From positions 1 to 64,000 of the forward strand of contig JAFAAN010000152.1 of assembly GCA_023426545.1 (NCBI GenBank): a stretch of 64,000 nucleotides of DNA, written 5' to 3'. The DNA comes from Pseudomonadota bacterium (GTDB lineage Bacteria; Myxococcota; Myxococcia; Myxococcales; Myxococcaceae). The notes below the pieces were generated by a model. That model was not told where the DNA came from. It made no database searches and was given only the letters and a program-made list of their open reading frames with translations. Positions within the stretch are counted from its first letter, which is position 1, and the number at the start of each line of letters is the position of its first letter. Shown here one piece after another: positions 9,178 through 17,126 of this stretch. The position numbers were made by a program, and so were the translations under genes.

Positions 9178-10218
9178 CTACCCCGGCTTGGACCGGCCCT
9201 TGTGGGTCCGCGGCAGCGCGTGGTGGATGAGGGACACGTAGTCCACCGCCTGCACCGGCGGCGGCGGCGGCGGCGTGCCCAGCGCGGCCAGGCGCTTGCT
9301 GAACGCCGACAGGATGTCCGGCATGGGGCGCATCGCCGCGAGCAGCTTGTTGGGGCCCTCCAGGGCCTGGGACAGCGCCACCGCCGCCTGCTGGAGCGGA
9401 AGCCCGCGCCGCAGCAGGTCCTGGAACGAGTTGGACAGGGTGATGATGTTGTGCCCCGCCGTCTGCACCATCTCCACGGCGATCTTCAGCACCTGCGGCG
9501 CCGTCAGGTGGCCGTCCGCCAGCAGCACCAGCGCGGCCTGGAAGTAGTTGAAGATGGGCACCACGCGGGGGCCGTACGGCGTGAAGTGCGCGGGCGGCGT
9601 CAGCCGGTCCAGGTGGATGAAGATGCGGCGCACGGGGTCACCCACCGGAATCTTCTTCCACGCCTCGCGCACGCGCTCCGCGTCGTCCGGATACACACCG
9701 CCCGCCTCCAGCACCTGTGACAACACGCGCTCGTCCACGCGGCCGGCCACCAGGTCCGCGAAGAGCGAGTAGATGAACGCGTCCGCCTCCGCGTCATCGC
9801 CGAAGAGGACCTCCTCCGCCTCCACCGGCGCGTGCACCCGGCTCTCCAGGATGGCCGGCAGCTTGTAGCCCACCTGCCCGCGCAGGGCGCGGAAGCGGCC
9901 GCGCAGCAGGTTGCCCACGTTGTCCTTGAGGACGAACTCGTCCCACCGCACGCCGTCCAGCTTGAGCTTCTCCTCCAGCACGGCCCGCATCTGCTTCGGA
10001 CTGCCGGAGACGATGCACAGCCGCGAGTCCCCGTTCTCCGATAACTCGCGGATGAGCGCGCTGGCGCCCGGCACGGCCACCTTCTGGTGGGCCTTCTGGA
10101 ACGCCGTCCGCACCAGGTCACGGAGCGAGTCGAACTCCGTCTGGAGGTACGTCTTGTCCAGGTCCCACCGGTAGATGCGCCGGGGCGGACGCGGGTCGAT
10201 GCGGTCCGGCAGGCTCAC
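9178..10218 (-). CDS. APP1-like (DUF2183) HAD phosphatase
   Basis: 346 residues. The N-terminus carries the HAD signature WDLDKTYL (DxDxT at Asp19, Asp21, Thr23), a second motif IVSGSPKQM, and the later acidic motif VLFGDDAEADAFIYSLF, in the order found in the catalytic domain of yeast APP1 phosphatidate phosphatase. Reaction on phosphatidate is inferred from that family, not shown. The C-terminal third (GPRVVPIFNYFQAALVLLAD onward) is alpha-helical and ends in a proline run and a basic tail. No signal peptide or membrane segment. It starts with GTG overlapping the plsX stop by four bases (GTGA), so its translation is coupled to a phospholipid-synthesis gene. Confidence 0.8.
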   Translation of the reverse strand: MSLPDRIDPRPPRRIYRWDLDKTYLQTEFDSLRDLVRTAFQKAHQKVAVPGASALIRELSENGDSRLCIVSGSPKQMRAVLEEKLKLDGVRWDEFVLKDNVGNLLRGRFRALRGQVGYKLPAILESRVHAPVEAEEVLFGDDAEADAFIYSLFADLVAGRVDERVLSQVLEAGGVYPDDAERVREAWKKIPVGDPVRRIFIHLDRLTPPAHFTPYGPRVVPIFNYFQAALVLLADGHLTAPQVLKIAVEMVQTAGHNIITLSNSFQDLLRRGLPLQQAAVALSQALEGPNKLLAAMRPMPDILSAFSKRLAALGTPPPPPPVQAVDYVSLIHHALPRTHKGRSKPG

Positions 10219-11261
10219 TTCGTCAGGCCTTCCCGGATGGCGGCGCCCAGGTTGTTCGACACCACCTTCGCCGCGACCTTGCCCGCGTTGGCGATGGCCC
10301 TCGACTTCGAGCGCCCGTGCGCCTTGATGAAGATTCTATCGAACCCGAGGATGGGGGCGCCGCCGTACTGGTTCCAGTCGGTGATGTCCTTGATGCGCTG
10401 GATGCCGCTGGACAGCATGGCGAGCCCCGCGCGCCACCGGAGGCTCTCCTTGTAGGCGTACTGGGCCAGCTCCACCACGGTGTCGTGGACGCCTTCCAGC
10501 ATCTTCAGGCAGACGTTGCCGACGAAGCCGTCGGTGACGATGACGTCCGCGGTGCCCTTCGGGATGTCGATGCCCTCCACGTTACCGATGAAGTGGATGT
10601 CCTTCATCTCCGACAGGCGCGCGTGCGCCTCCACCACGCGGGGCGGGCCCTTCTGCGGCTCGATGCCGTTGGACAGCAGCGCGACCTTGGGCCGCTCGTT
10701 CCGGGAGATGATGCGCGCGTAGGCGGAGCCCATCACCGCGAACGTCACCAGGTCGTCCGCGGTGGCCTCCACCGTGGCGCCCACGTCGAGGATGAGGGAG
10801 AACGGGTCCCCTTTGGCGCCGCGCACCGAGCGCGTCGGGTACACCGTGGCCAGCGCCGCGCGCCGCACGCCGGGGATGAGCTGGAAGTGCCGGGCGCACG
10901 CCAGCACGCCCGCGCCCGTGTTTCCCGCGGACACCAGGGCCTGCGCCTCGCCCTCCGCCACCAGCCGCGCGGCCACCGCCACGGAGGCATTCGGCTTGCG
11001 CGCCAGCGCCTCGCCTGGCTTCTCGTCCATGCCGATGAAGTCCGCCGCGTGCTGCACGGAGATGCGCTCGCCGTTGTGCTTCGTCTCCGCCAGCGCTTCA
11101 TCGATGAGGGCGCGGTCCCCCACCAGGAGCGTGTGGATGTGGGGCGACTCGAGCGACAGCATCGCCGCTCCCCGGACCACCTCCGCCGGGCCGTGGTCCG
11201 TCCCCATGACATCGAAAGCAATCGTCACTGGCTGCGGCTGCGTCCCCACCATGTCCTCCAT
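10215..11261 (-). CDS. plsX: Phosphate acyltransferase PlsX
   Basis: 348 residues, the usual size. PlsX converts acyl-ACP and phosphate to acyl-phosphate for glycerol-3-phosphate acylation by PlsY, at the inner face of the membrane. Family blocks are IAFDVMGTDHGPAEVV near the N-terminus, ALVSAGNTGAGV, LDVGATVEATADDL, and VVTDGFVGNVCLK. The ATG at 11261 follows the upstream stop by one base (TAAGATG); a second ATG three codons in has GGAGG before it and gives a length closer to other PlsX proteins. Unlike the common plsX-fabH-fabD arrangement, the neighbours are an MFS transporter upstream and an APP1-like phosphatase downstream. Confidence 0.95.
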   Translation of the reverse strand: MEDMVGTQPQPVTIAFDVMGTDHGPAEVVRGAAMLSLESPHIHTLLVGDRALIDEALAETKHNGERISVQHAADFIGMDEKPGEALARKPNASVAVAARLVAEGEAQALVSAGNTGAGVLACARHFQLIPGVRRAALATVYPTRSVRGAKGDPFSLILDVGATVEATADDLVTFAVMGSAYARIISRNERPKVALLSNGIEPQKGPPRVVEAHARLSEMKDIHFIGNVEGIDIPKGTADVIVTDGFVGNVCLKMLEGVHDTVVELAQYAYKESLRWRAGLAMLSSGIQRIKDITDWNQYGGAPILGFDRIFIKAHGRSKSRAIANAGKVAAKVVSNNLGAAIREGLTK

Positions 11262-11262
11262 C

Positions 11263-12549
11263 TTAGGACCTTTGCTCGGCCCCCGCGCCTGCCAATCTCG
11301 CCTGCGTCACCAGGGTCAGTCCCAGCAGCCCCGCCAACGCCACCATTCCCGCGGCCGTCCCGTACGGCGCCCCCGGCCCCAGTCGGGTGAAGAGCCACCC
11401 GCCCAGCGCCGGCCCCAGAATCCGCCCCAGCGAGCCGAAGGCCTGGTACGCCCCCAGCACCGCGCCCAGCCGCTCCGGCGGGGCGTGCAGGGATACCAGG
11501 GCGGACAGACACGGCGTCACCAACGCCGAGCCCACCGCCAGCAGTCCCATCACCGGGAACAGCCACGCATAATCCGGCGCCACCGGCAACAGCCCCAGCC
11601 CCAGCGCCGTCAGTCCGAACCCCGCCGTAGCCAGCAGCGCCTCGCGCCCCGGCCTGCTCCCGGGCCCACCCGTCAGCCGGCGCACCAGCCCGCCCTGCAC
11701 CAGCGCGGAGATGCCCCCCACCGCCGCGAAGAGCCAGCCCGAGCGCAGGCTGGCCTCGCGCAGCACGTCCAGGTCCGTCACCGCCGCCCGGAGGAACAGG
11801 CCGCCTTCCTGGAGCGGTACGGGGCCGGACGACAGGAAGCGCGTCAGCAGGTAGACGGAGAAGGTGCCCTCCATCTGGGCGAAGGCGGTGGTGAACACCA
11901 GCATCAGCACCAGGCAGCGGCCCACCACCGGCAGGTTCATGGCCAGCGTGGCCCCCTGGAGCGTCCGCGCGTGGCCCTCGCTGGCGCGCCCCGCCACCCG
12001 CGTCTCCGGCAGGAAGAAGTACGTGCCCGTCAGGTTGACGGCCACCAGCCCCGCCGCGAACAGACCAATGGCGAGGTTGCCGCCCCAGGCACCCAGGAAG
12101 CCACCCAGCGCCGGTCCCAGCACGAAGCCCAGCCCGAAGGCCGCGCCGATGACTCCCATACCCCGCGCCCTGTCCTTCGGCGGGGTGATGTCCGCCACCA
12201 CCGCCTGTGCGGTGGAGATGTTGCCACCAGAGATGCCGTCGATGACACGCGCCAGGAAGAGCAGCGGCAGCGACTGCGCGAAGGCGAACAGTAGGTACGC
12301 CAGCAGCGAGCCCACCTGGCTCACCAGCAACACCGGCCGGCGCCCGTACCGGTCGCTGAGCCGGCCCAGCAGCGGCGCGGAGACGAGCTGCATCAACGAG
12401 TAGATGGAGATGAGCAGCCCCACCGTGAAGGGCGAGGCGCCGAACCGCACGCCGTAGACCCCCAACTGGGGAATCAAGATGCCGAACCCAATGAGGTCCA
12501 GCGCCACGATTCCGAAGACGACACGGAGTGACGCCGCCCGCCGCACCAC
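11263..12549 (-). CDS. MFS transporter (TetA/drug:H+ antiporter type)
   Basis: 428 residues with about 12 predicted membrane helices in the inner membrane. The major-facilitator motif A is present in loop 2-3 (GRLSDRYGRRPVLL), and motif C-like GFVLGPALGG in helix 5 points to the drug/H+ antiporter subgroup. Substrate cannot be read from sequence. It starts with GTG preceded by AAGGGG, just after a strong terminator for gltC, so it should have its own promoter, although none was recognised in the short gap. Its stop lies one base before plsX, making it the first gene of a three-gene operon. Confidence 0.9.
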   Translation of the reverse strand: MVRRAASLRVVFGIVALDLIGFGILIPQLGVYGVRFGASPFTVGLLISIYSLMQLVSAPLLGRLSDRYGRRPVLLVSQVGSLLAYLLFAFAQSLPLLFLARVIDGISGGNISTAQAVVADITPPKDRARGMGVIGAAFGLGFVLGPALGGFLGAWGGNLAIGLFAAGLVAVNLTGTYFFLPETRVAGRASEGHARTLQGATLAMNLPVVGRCLVLMLVFTTAFAQMEGTFSVYLLTRFLSSGPVPLQEGGLFLRAAVTDLDVLREASLRSGWLFAAVGGISALVQGGLVRRLTGGPGSRPGREALLATAGFGLTALGLGLLPVAPDYAWLFPVMGLLAVGSALVTPCLSALVSLHAPPERLGAVLGAYQAFGSLGRILGPALGGWLFTRLGPGAPYGTAAGMVALAGLLGLTLVTQARLAGAGAEQRS

Positions 12550-12570
12550 CTGAAACCCCTTTGCTGAATA

Positions 12571-12606
12571 AAAAACCGCCGGAGCGCGAAGATAGCGCCC
12601 CGGCGG
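12571..12606 (-). terminator. Intrinsic terminator of the gltBAC operon
   Basis: On the minus strand a 12-bp stem (CCGCCGGGGCGC / GCGCTCCGGCGG, one G-U pair) with a 7-base loop is followed directly by five Ts and ATT. It lies 33 bp downstream of the gltC stop and is the clearest Rho-independent terminator in the window. Confidence 0.9.
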
Positions 12607-12639
12607 CTGGAAGGGTGAGAACTCCTGGACCCGGAGGCG

Positions 12640-14658
12640 CTACATCGCCCCGGCCGCCTGGACGGCCCGGTTGGCGGTGTCGCGCTCGATGCAGCCCTTC
12701 GTCATCGTGTACTGGTACGTGCCCAGCTCGTCACGCCAGTACTCGCCCTCGTACGGCCAGTAGAGCTGATCGTCCTGCACGGCGACGGAGTACTTGTACT
12801 TCTTGACGATGGCCGTGCGGCCGCCCGCCTTGAGCTGCTCCTCGAGGAACTCCTTCTCCTTCGTGGTCGTCTCGAACTTGATGCGCAGGCCGTTGGCCAG
12901 CAGCTGCTTGAGCGCCACCAGCTCCGTCTCCAGCTTGCCCTTGGCCATGATGCCGGCCTTGGCGATGAGCGACGTGCGCTGCACCTTGAGGTCGTCCAGC
13001 AGGGACTTGCTCAGCTCCGAGTACTTGAAGGTGTCCGCCCGGTTCGCGAAGGCGTCCATCTCCCCCTCGAGCTCGAGGATGGAGTCGTTCGTCTTGCGCA
13101 GGTCCTGGTCCGTCAGGGCCAGCCGGAGGATGCGCTCCAGGATGAGGTCCGTCTCGTTCTTCTCCAGGCCTTCCTTGTTCTTCTTCTGCACGTCGGCCAG
13201 GACCGAGTAGTACTCGCTGGCGTCCATGTTCTTCTTCACCAGCGACTCAAGCTGGTCATGCACCGGCAGGTAGGTGCGCTCGAAGTCCTGGAGGATGATG
13301 TTGGACTCCCGGTAGCGGCAGTTCTCGTAATAGATGACCGCCTTCAGGATGAGGGCCTCGGGGAAGTACTCCTCGCGGAAGAAGGGCGACGACAGGGTGA
13401 TGAGGTTGCCGAGCGCCTGCTCGTACTGACCCACGCGGTAGTTGGCCCACGCGGACTCGAAGAGCGCCTCCAGCCACTGCGTGTTCCCACGCTCCACCTT
13501 GCCCAGGTAGAAGAGCGCGAAGCGGTTCTGCTGCATGCCGTAGTGCGTCCGGGCCAGCTGCATGAAGGCCAGCTCGCGCAGCGTCTTGTCCAGCTTCGCC
13601 TGCTCGGCGGTCTTGCCGGGCATCGGGCGGGTGAGGCGGACCACCTCCTTCATCGCCTCCACCGCCGCCAGCATCTCCCCGTTCGCGCGCTTGGAGGCCG
13701 CGTCCTTCTGACGGCTGCCGTTGCGGAAGAAGGACAGGCCCTCCAGGTACTTGGCGCGCGGGAAGAACGGGTCGTCGCGAGGAATCGTGAGCGCCAGGCG
13801 CTTGACCTCCGCGAAGCTCTTGTCCGCCTCCTCCGGCTGTCCCACCTGGTCCAGCGCGCGGCCACGGACGAAGTGGTAGCGCGCCAGCAGGTAGCGGAAC
13901 TCGTTGCGGTACTTCTCGGGGAACTCCTGGTTCGCGTGCCGGGCAATCTCGTCGAGGATGACCGTCTCGTTCTTCGTCTTGCGGCTGATGAAGAAGAGCC
14001 ACTCCAGGCTCGTCTTGAAGAACTTGGTGGACGGCCCCAGGGAGAGGATCTTGGAGAACTCTCCGAGGGACGAGTGGTACATGCCCATGCGGTAGAGGGC
14101 CTTGGCCAGCACGTAGCGCGCCTCGGTGTGCAGGCCCGCCAGCTTCGGGTCTCCCAGCAGCTCGTACGCCGCCATGGAGGCCTTCTCGTACTCGTCGTTC
14201 TTGAAGAGGCTGACGGCCACGTCCAGGCGCTGGCGGTCCGCCGTCTTTCCGGAGACGTCCACCGCGTCGAAGGACATGGTGGGCGCGGCCGGCTTGGGCG
14301 CATCCTGCGTCAGGTCCAGCCCCATGCCCATGCTGCCGTCGTTGCTCGACGGAGGCGCGGCGGGGGTGGGCGCCGGAGCCGGCGCCACGGGCGCCGCCGA
14401 CTCGGGCGGCGCCGCCACGGACGTTCCGCTGGCAGAGGCGTCATCGGCATCGTCCGCGCCGTCGTCCTCGGCGGGCGTGGGCTTCGCCTTGTCCGTGCGG
14501 GCCTTGCGAGGCGTCCGCTTCTTCTTGGAGGTGGCGCGCTTCTTCTTGGACTGCCCGGACAGGTCCAGGCCCTCGAAGTTCTGCGCGAAGGTGGGGGCCG
14601 CCCACGCGAGCGACAGCCCGAGAACGGCGACACGGATGAGCCGGAAGGAGCGCATCAT
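12640..14658 (-). CDS. gltC: GltC-like periplasmic TPR protein of the gliding machinery
   Basis: 672 residues. A signal peptide (cleavage after about Ala25) is followed by a Lys/Arg- then Ala/Pro/Asp-rich linker to about residue 125, and then helical TPR-like repeats to the C-terminus. In M. xanthus GltC is a soluble periplasmic protein that depends on the GltA and GltB barrels for stability and is needed for gliding motility. The mature N-terminus carries EGLDLSG (29-35), and the linker repeats the theme as GMGLDLT (111-117) and FDAVDVSG (130-137). The start overlaps the gltA stop (ATGA). Assignment rests on order, topology and size shared with the known cluster. Confidence 0.85.
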   Translation of the reverse strand: MMRSFRLIRVAVLGLSLAWAAPTFAQNFEGLDLSGQSKKKRATSKKKRTPRKARTDKAKPTPAEDDGADDADDASASGTSVAAPPESAAPVAPAPAPTPAAPPSSNDGSMGMGLDLTQDAPKPAAPTMSFDAVDVSGKTADRQRLDVAVSLFKNDEYEKASMAAYELLGDPKLAGLHTEARYVLAKALYRMGMYHSSLGEFSKILSLGPSTKFFKTSLEWLFFISRKTKNETVILDEIARHANQEFPEKYRNEFRYLLARYHFVRGRALDQVGQPEEADKSFAEVKRLALTIPRDDPFFPRAKYLEGLSFFRNGSRQKDAASKRANGEMLAAVEAMKEVVRLTRPMPGKTAEQAKLDKTLRELAFMQLARTHYGMQQNRFALFYLGKVERGNTQWLEALFESAWANYRVGQYEQALGNLITLSSPFFREEYFPEALILKAVIYYENCRYRESNIILQDFERTYLPVHDQLESLVKKNMDASEYYSVLADVQKKNKEGLEKNETDLILERILRLALTDQDLRKTNDSILELEGEMDAFANRADTFKYSELSKSLLDDLKVQRTSLIAKAGIMAKGKLETELVALKQLLANGLRIKFETTTKEKEFLEEQLKAGGRTAIVKKYKYSVAVQDDQLYWPYEGEYWRDELGTYQYTMTKGCIERDTANRAVQAAGAM

Positions 14659-15425
14659 GACTCGGACCCGAAGAAGAAGGAGACGCCCAGCTCGAACAGG
14701 AGCTGGTTGCGCAGGTAGTTGCCGGAGACCTCGGTACCCTTCTCCACGTAGATGAGGTCACGCAGCTCGGTGCGCAGCGTGAGCCACCGGTTGAGGAAGA
14801 AGCGCGCGCCCACGCCCAGGTTGGCGCCCGGCGTGAGGTAGTTCTTCGGCGCGGCGCCCAGGCTCTCGCCAGGGCCCCGGTACTGGACCACCGAGGCGCC
14901 CGCGACGCCGTACAGGTCGAAGTGGACGAAGGTCTCCGCCAGCAGCGACAGCTTGCCGTAGATGGGCGCCCACTGGACGTCCGCGCCGCCCAGCAGCTTG
15001 ATCTGCCCCGGGGCGTTCCCGTCGAGCTCGTCGAGCGTGGGGGAGGCGCAGCCACGCGTGTCCCCCTCGCCCCCCTCCCCGAACGTACACTTCTGGGCCG
15101 CGCCGGCCACCGTGTTGAGGGCGTAGCCCACGCGCAGGCTGACGCCCAGCGTCTCCATGGGGTGGTACGTCACCGCCCCCCCGAAGATGTACTTGCTGTA
15201 GAACGCGTCGCGCAGCGACAGCGTCGCGGAGGGGCTGAACTCGAAGCGCCCCTTCTTGAGGAACACGTGGCCGGAGACCGGCCGGACGCGCTCGCGCAGG
15301 GGCCCGAGCCGGTCCTTGTCCACCTCGGACACGTCGCCGGCCTCGGCCTCCTCGGAGGTCTGCGCGAAGCCCAGCGCGGGCGTGGTGAGGCACAGGGCCA
15401 GGAGCACACGGAAGAGGCGCTTCAT
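14655..15425 (-). CDS. gltA: GltA-like outer-membrane beta-barrel protein
   Basis: 256 residues from the ATG at 15425, which overlaps the previous stop (ATGA). Signal peptide: MKRLFRVLLALCLTTPALGFA. After a short acidic segment come alternating hydrophobic strands ending in a C-terminal strand with FELGVSFFF, as expected for an outer-membrane barrel. Blocks such as LKKGRFEFSP, APIYGKLSLL and GANLGVGARFF match blocks in the upstream protein, so the two are tandem paralogs. In M. xanthus GltA and GltB stabilise each other and GltC. The letters A and B are assigned by remembered gene order and could be swapped. Confidence 0.83.
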   Translation of the reverse strand: MKRLFRVLLALCLTTPALGFAQTSEEAEAGDVSEVDKDRLGPLRERVRPVSGHVFLKKGRFEFSPSATLSLRDAFYSKYIFGGAVTYHPMETLGVSLRVGYALNTVAGAAQKCTFGEGGEGDTRGCASPTLDELDGNAPGQIKLLGGADVQWAPIYGKLSLLAETFVHFDLYGVAGASVVQYRGPGESLGAAPKNYLTPGANLGVGARFFLNRWLTLRTELRDLIYVEKGTEVSGNYLRNQLLFELGVSFFFGSES

Positions 15426-16240
15426 TCCGAGTCCCTCCCCGTCGACTTGAACGGCAGGAACAGCGAGATGCCTGCGTTGAGCGTCATGACGTTCTGGATG
15501 GCGCCCTTGCTGCTGCCCAGGGGCTGATCCACGAAAGAGGTGTTGATGAGGGCCACGTTGACGGCCAGGTAGTCCTGCGCGACGAAGCGCATGCCCAGGC
15601 CCAGGTCGGCGGCGGGGTTGAGCCCCCGGCCCGGAAGCGCCGAGGTCTCCGTCCGCACCACGCCCGCACCCGCCAGCAGGTACCCGTCGAAGTGGAGGAT
15701 GGAGTTGAGGAAGGCCACCTTGCCGTAGATGGGGCTCCACTCCACGTCACCCATCGCGGACCACTGGGGCACGGAGTAGAAGATCTTGCTGTTGAACGCG
15801 CGCTTCGCCGTGCGCACGTCGTCCGACGGCACCACCTGCATCAGCGAGGCCCGGGCGGAGATGGCCAGCGTGTCCGCCAGGTAGTAGGCGCCCCGGACGG
15901 ACGCGCCCACCTTCGAATAGAAGGGGTCGTTCACCGAGACGCTCAGCAGCGGCGTCAGCTCGAAGCGGCCCTTCTTGAGATAGACCTTCCGCTGCACGCT
16001 CTTCACCCGGTCCTCCTGGGTGATGTCCGTCAGCGGCAGCTGTGGATCCGCCTCCACGGGCTCGTCCAGGGAGCTGGACGCCGTGACCTCCTCCACCGGA
16101 GGAGGCGCGGGTGATTCCGAATCCTGCGATGACTCGGCCTGGGACTCCTCAGTGAGGTCGAGTCCCATGCCTTCCTGGCTCTGGGCGGATGCCAGCGCGG
16201 GCACCAGGCACAGGGCGAGCAGCAACTTGGGGCGGTTCAA
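15422..16240 (-). CDS. gltB: GltB-like outer-membrane beta-barrel protein
   Basis: 272 residues if translated from TTG at 16240, which gives a clean signal peptide (MNRPKLLLALCLVPALASA) with GGAG nine bases upstream; no ATG fits. Mature protein starts with QSQEGMGLDLTEES, then an acidic Pro/Ser linker, then barrel strands from about residue 85 (LKKGRFELTPLLSVSV, SPIYGKVAFLN, AADLGLGMRFV). It shares these blocks with GltA downstream. First gene of the operon, with a promoter at 16310-16338. By the M. xanthus model it is part of the outer-membrane platform of the focal-adhesion machinery. Confidence 0.83.
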   Translation of the reverse strand: MNRPKLLLALCLVPALASAQSQEGMGLDLTEESQAESSQDSESPAPPPVEEVTASSSLDEPVEADPQLPLTDITQEDRVKSVQRKVYLKKGRFELTPLLSVSVNDPFYSKVGASVRGAYYLADTLAISARASLMQVVPSDDVRTAKRAFNSKIFYSVPQWSAMGDVEWSPIYGKVAFLNSILHFDGYLLAGAGVVRTETSALPGRGLNPAADLGLGMRFVAQDYLAVNVALINTSFVDQPLGSSKGAIQNVMTLNAGISLFLPFKSTGRDSE

Positions 16241-16309
16241 ATCCGGAGGCTCCGTGAGGGAGGGGGGCGTAACTGCCACCGGGGGTTCAGCGCGACTCTC
16301 GGCCCGCAC

Positions 16310-16338
16310 ATCCTATCGGTCACATTCACAACCATCAA
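16310..16338 (-). promoter_or_regulatory. Promoter of the gltBAC operon
   Basis: On the minus strand TTGATG (16333-16338) and TAGGAT (16310-16315) are separated by exactly 17 bp. Predicted start near 16303 leaves a leader of about 60 bases before the TTG of gltB. Confidence 0.6.
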
Positions 16339-16340
16339 CC

Positions 16341-16362
16341 GCTCCGAGCAAACACACGGAGC
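16341..16362. promoter_or_regulatory. Inverted repeat beside the gltB -35 element
   Basis: GCTCCG and CGGAGC, 10 bp apart, begin two bases upstream of the -35 hexamer. Position and symmetry (about two helical turns) suit an activator or repressor site in the divergent gltB/gltK spacer; the regulator is unknown. Confidence 0.4.
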
Positions 16363-16509
16363 GCCTATCCCTCCGGTATTGCTTCACAATTCCACCCACT
16401 TCACCTCCATACGGGGACGTTGGTGTTCCAGGGGCGTGTGTTACCCTCCTCAGGCTCGCGGGCCCGAGGTCCCGTGCCCCATCCCCCCTTTGTAGAGGTC
16501 AGAGGTCCC

Positions 16510-17028
16510 ATGAAGATGCTCGTGCGAACCGCCCTCATGATGTCCGCCGCGCTGCTGCTGGGTGGCTGTGAGGTGGCCAGCGAGATTGGCAAGCCCTGCG
16601 AACTGGTGCGCAAGGCGACCCCCGAGGAGTCGGCGGCCAACAACAACTCCCCAACCATGCCCATCCTCGAACGCGAGATCGCTCCCCGGCAGGACTTCAT
16701 CTCGTTCGGGTCCTTGCACTGCGAGGATCTCATCTGCGTGCGGGACCAGGACTACCCGCGTGCCCTCAAGGAGGACGGCACCCTGGACGAGATGGCTCCG
16801 GCCATGGGCTACTGCACCAAGCCCTGCGTCGAGGGCGGATCAGCGTGCGAGGTGACGGACACCAGCAACGTCAACCCCGACCTGCCCGGCCGGATGTCGT
16901 GCCGCGCGCTGCTGCTGGACCAGGACACCCTGGATGCGCTCCGCTCCGCGGACGAGGCCTTCTACCGGCGGACGTTCGGCGAGAACAACTCGCCCTTCTT
17001 CTGCGCCGGCGCGCTCATCCCCCGTTAG
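16510..17028 (+). CDS. gltK: GltK/CglC-like outer-membrane lipoprotein
   Basis: 172 residues. The signal peptide ends in a lipobox LLLGGC, with Cys20 as the lipidated residue and Glu at +2, which should allow sorting to the outer membrane. The mature protein has several further cysteines (CELV, HCEDLICV, YCTKPCVEGGSACEV, MSCRALL, FFCAG) and so probably disulfides. In M. xanthus the lipoprotein gene next to gltBAC is cglC/gltK, whose product is needed for gliding and can be transferred between cells by contact. AGAGG lies before the ATG. Orthology is inferred from position, lipobox and size. Confidence 0.72.
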   Translation: MKMLVRTALMMSAALLLGGCEVASEIGKPCELVRKATPEESAANNNSPTMPILEREIAPRQDFISFGSLHCEDLICVRDQDYPRALKEDGTLDEMAPAMGYCTKPCVEGGSACEVTDTSNVNPDLPGRMSCRALLLDQDTLDALRSADEAFYRRTFGENNSPFFCAGALIPR

Positions 17029-17047
17029 TCCAGCGGGCATCAGTGTT

Positions 17048-17075
17048 CGCGCGGAGGGGTAGACCTTTCCGCGCG
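17048..17075 (+). terminator. Hairpin downstream of gltK
   Basis: CGCGCGGAGG and TTTCCGCGCG pair over 10 positions (two G-U), and the intervening GGTAGACC adds two more pairs. No T-run follows, so termination is only likely, not certain. Confidence 0.45.
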
Positions 17076-17087
17076 CCTCGTTCGTAA

Positions 17088-17125
17088 AGACAGGGCCCGC
17101 GACGTTTCCGCAAGGAGCCCTGTCT
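17088..17125 (+). promoter_or_regulatory. Leader hairpin holding the ribosome site of the vWA gene
   Basis: AGACAGGGC (17088-17096) pairs perfectly with GCCCTGTCT (17117-17125). The 20-base loop contains the Shine-Dalgarno AAGGAG (17112-17117), and the ATG begins one base after the stem. Confidence 0.45.
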
Positions 17126-17126
17126 C

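Noticed and set aside
9240..9280. GGC triplet run as a microsatellite
   Set aside because: It encodes a proline run near the end of the HAD phosphatase and is too short to call a repeat locus.
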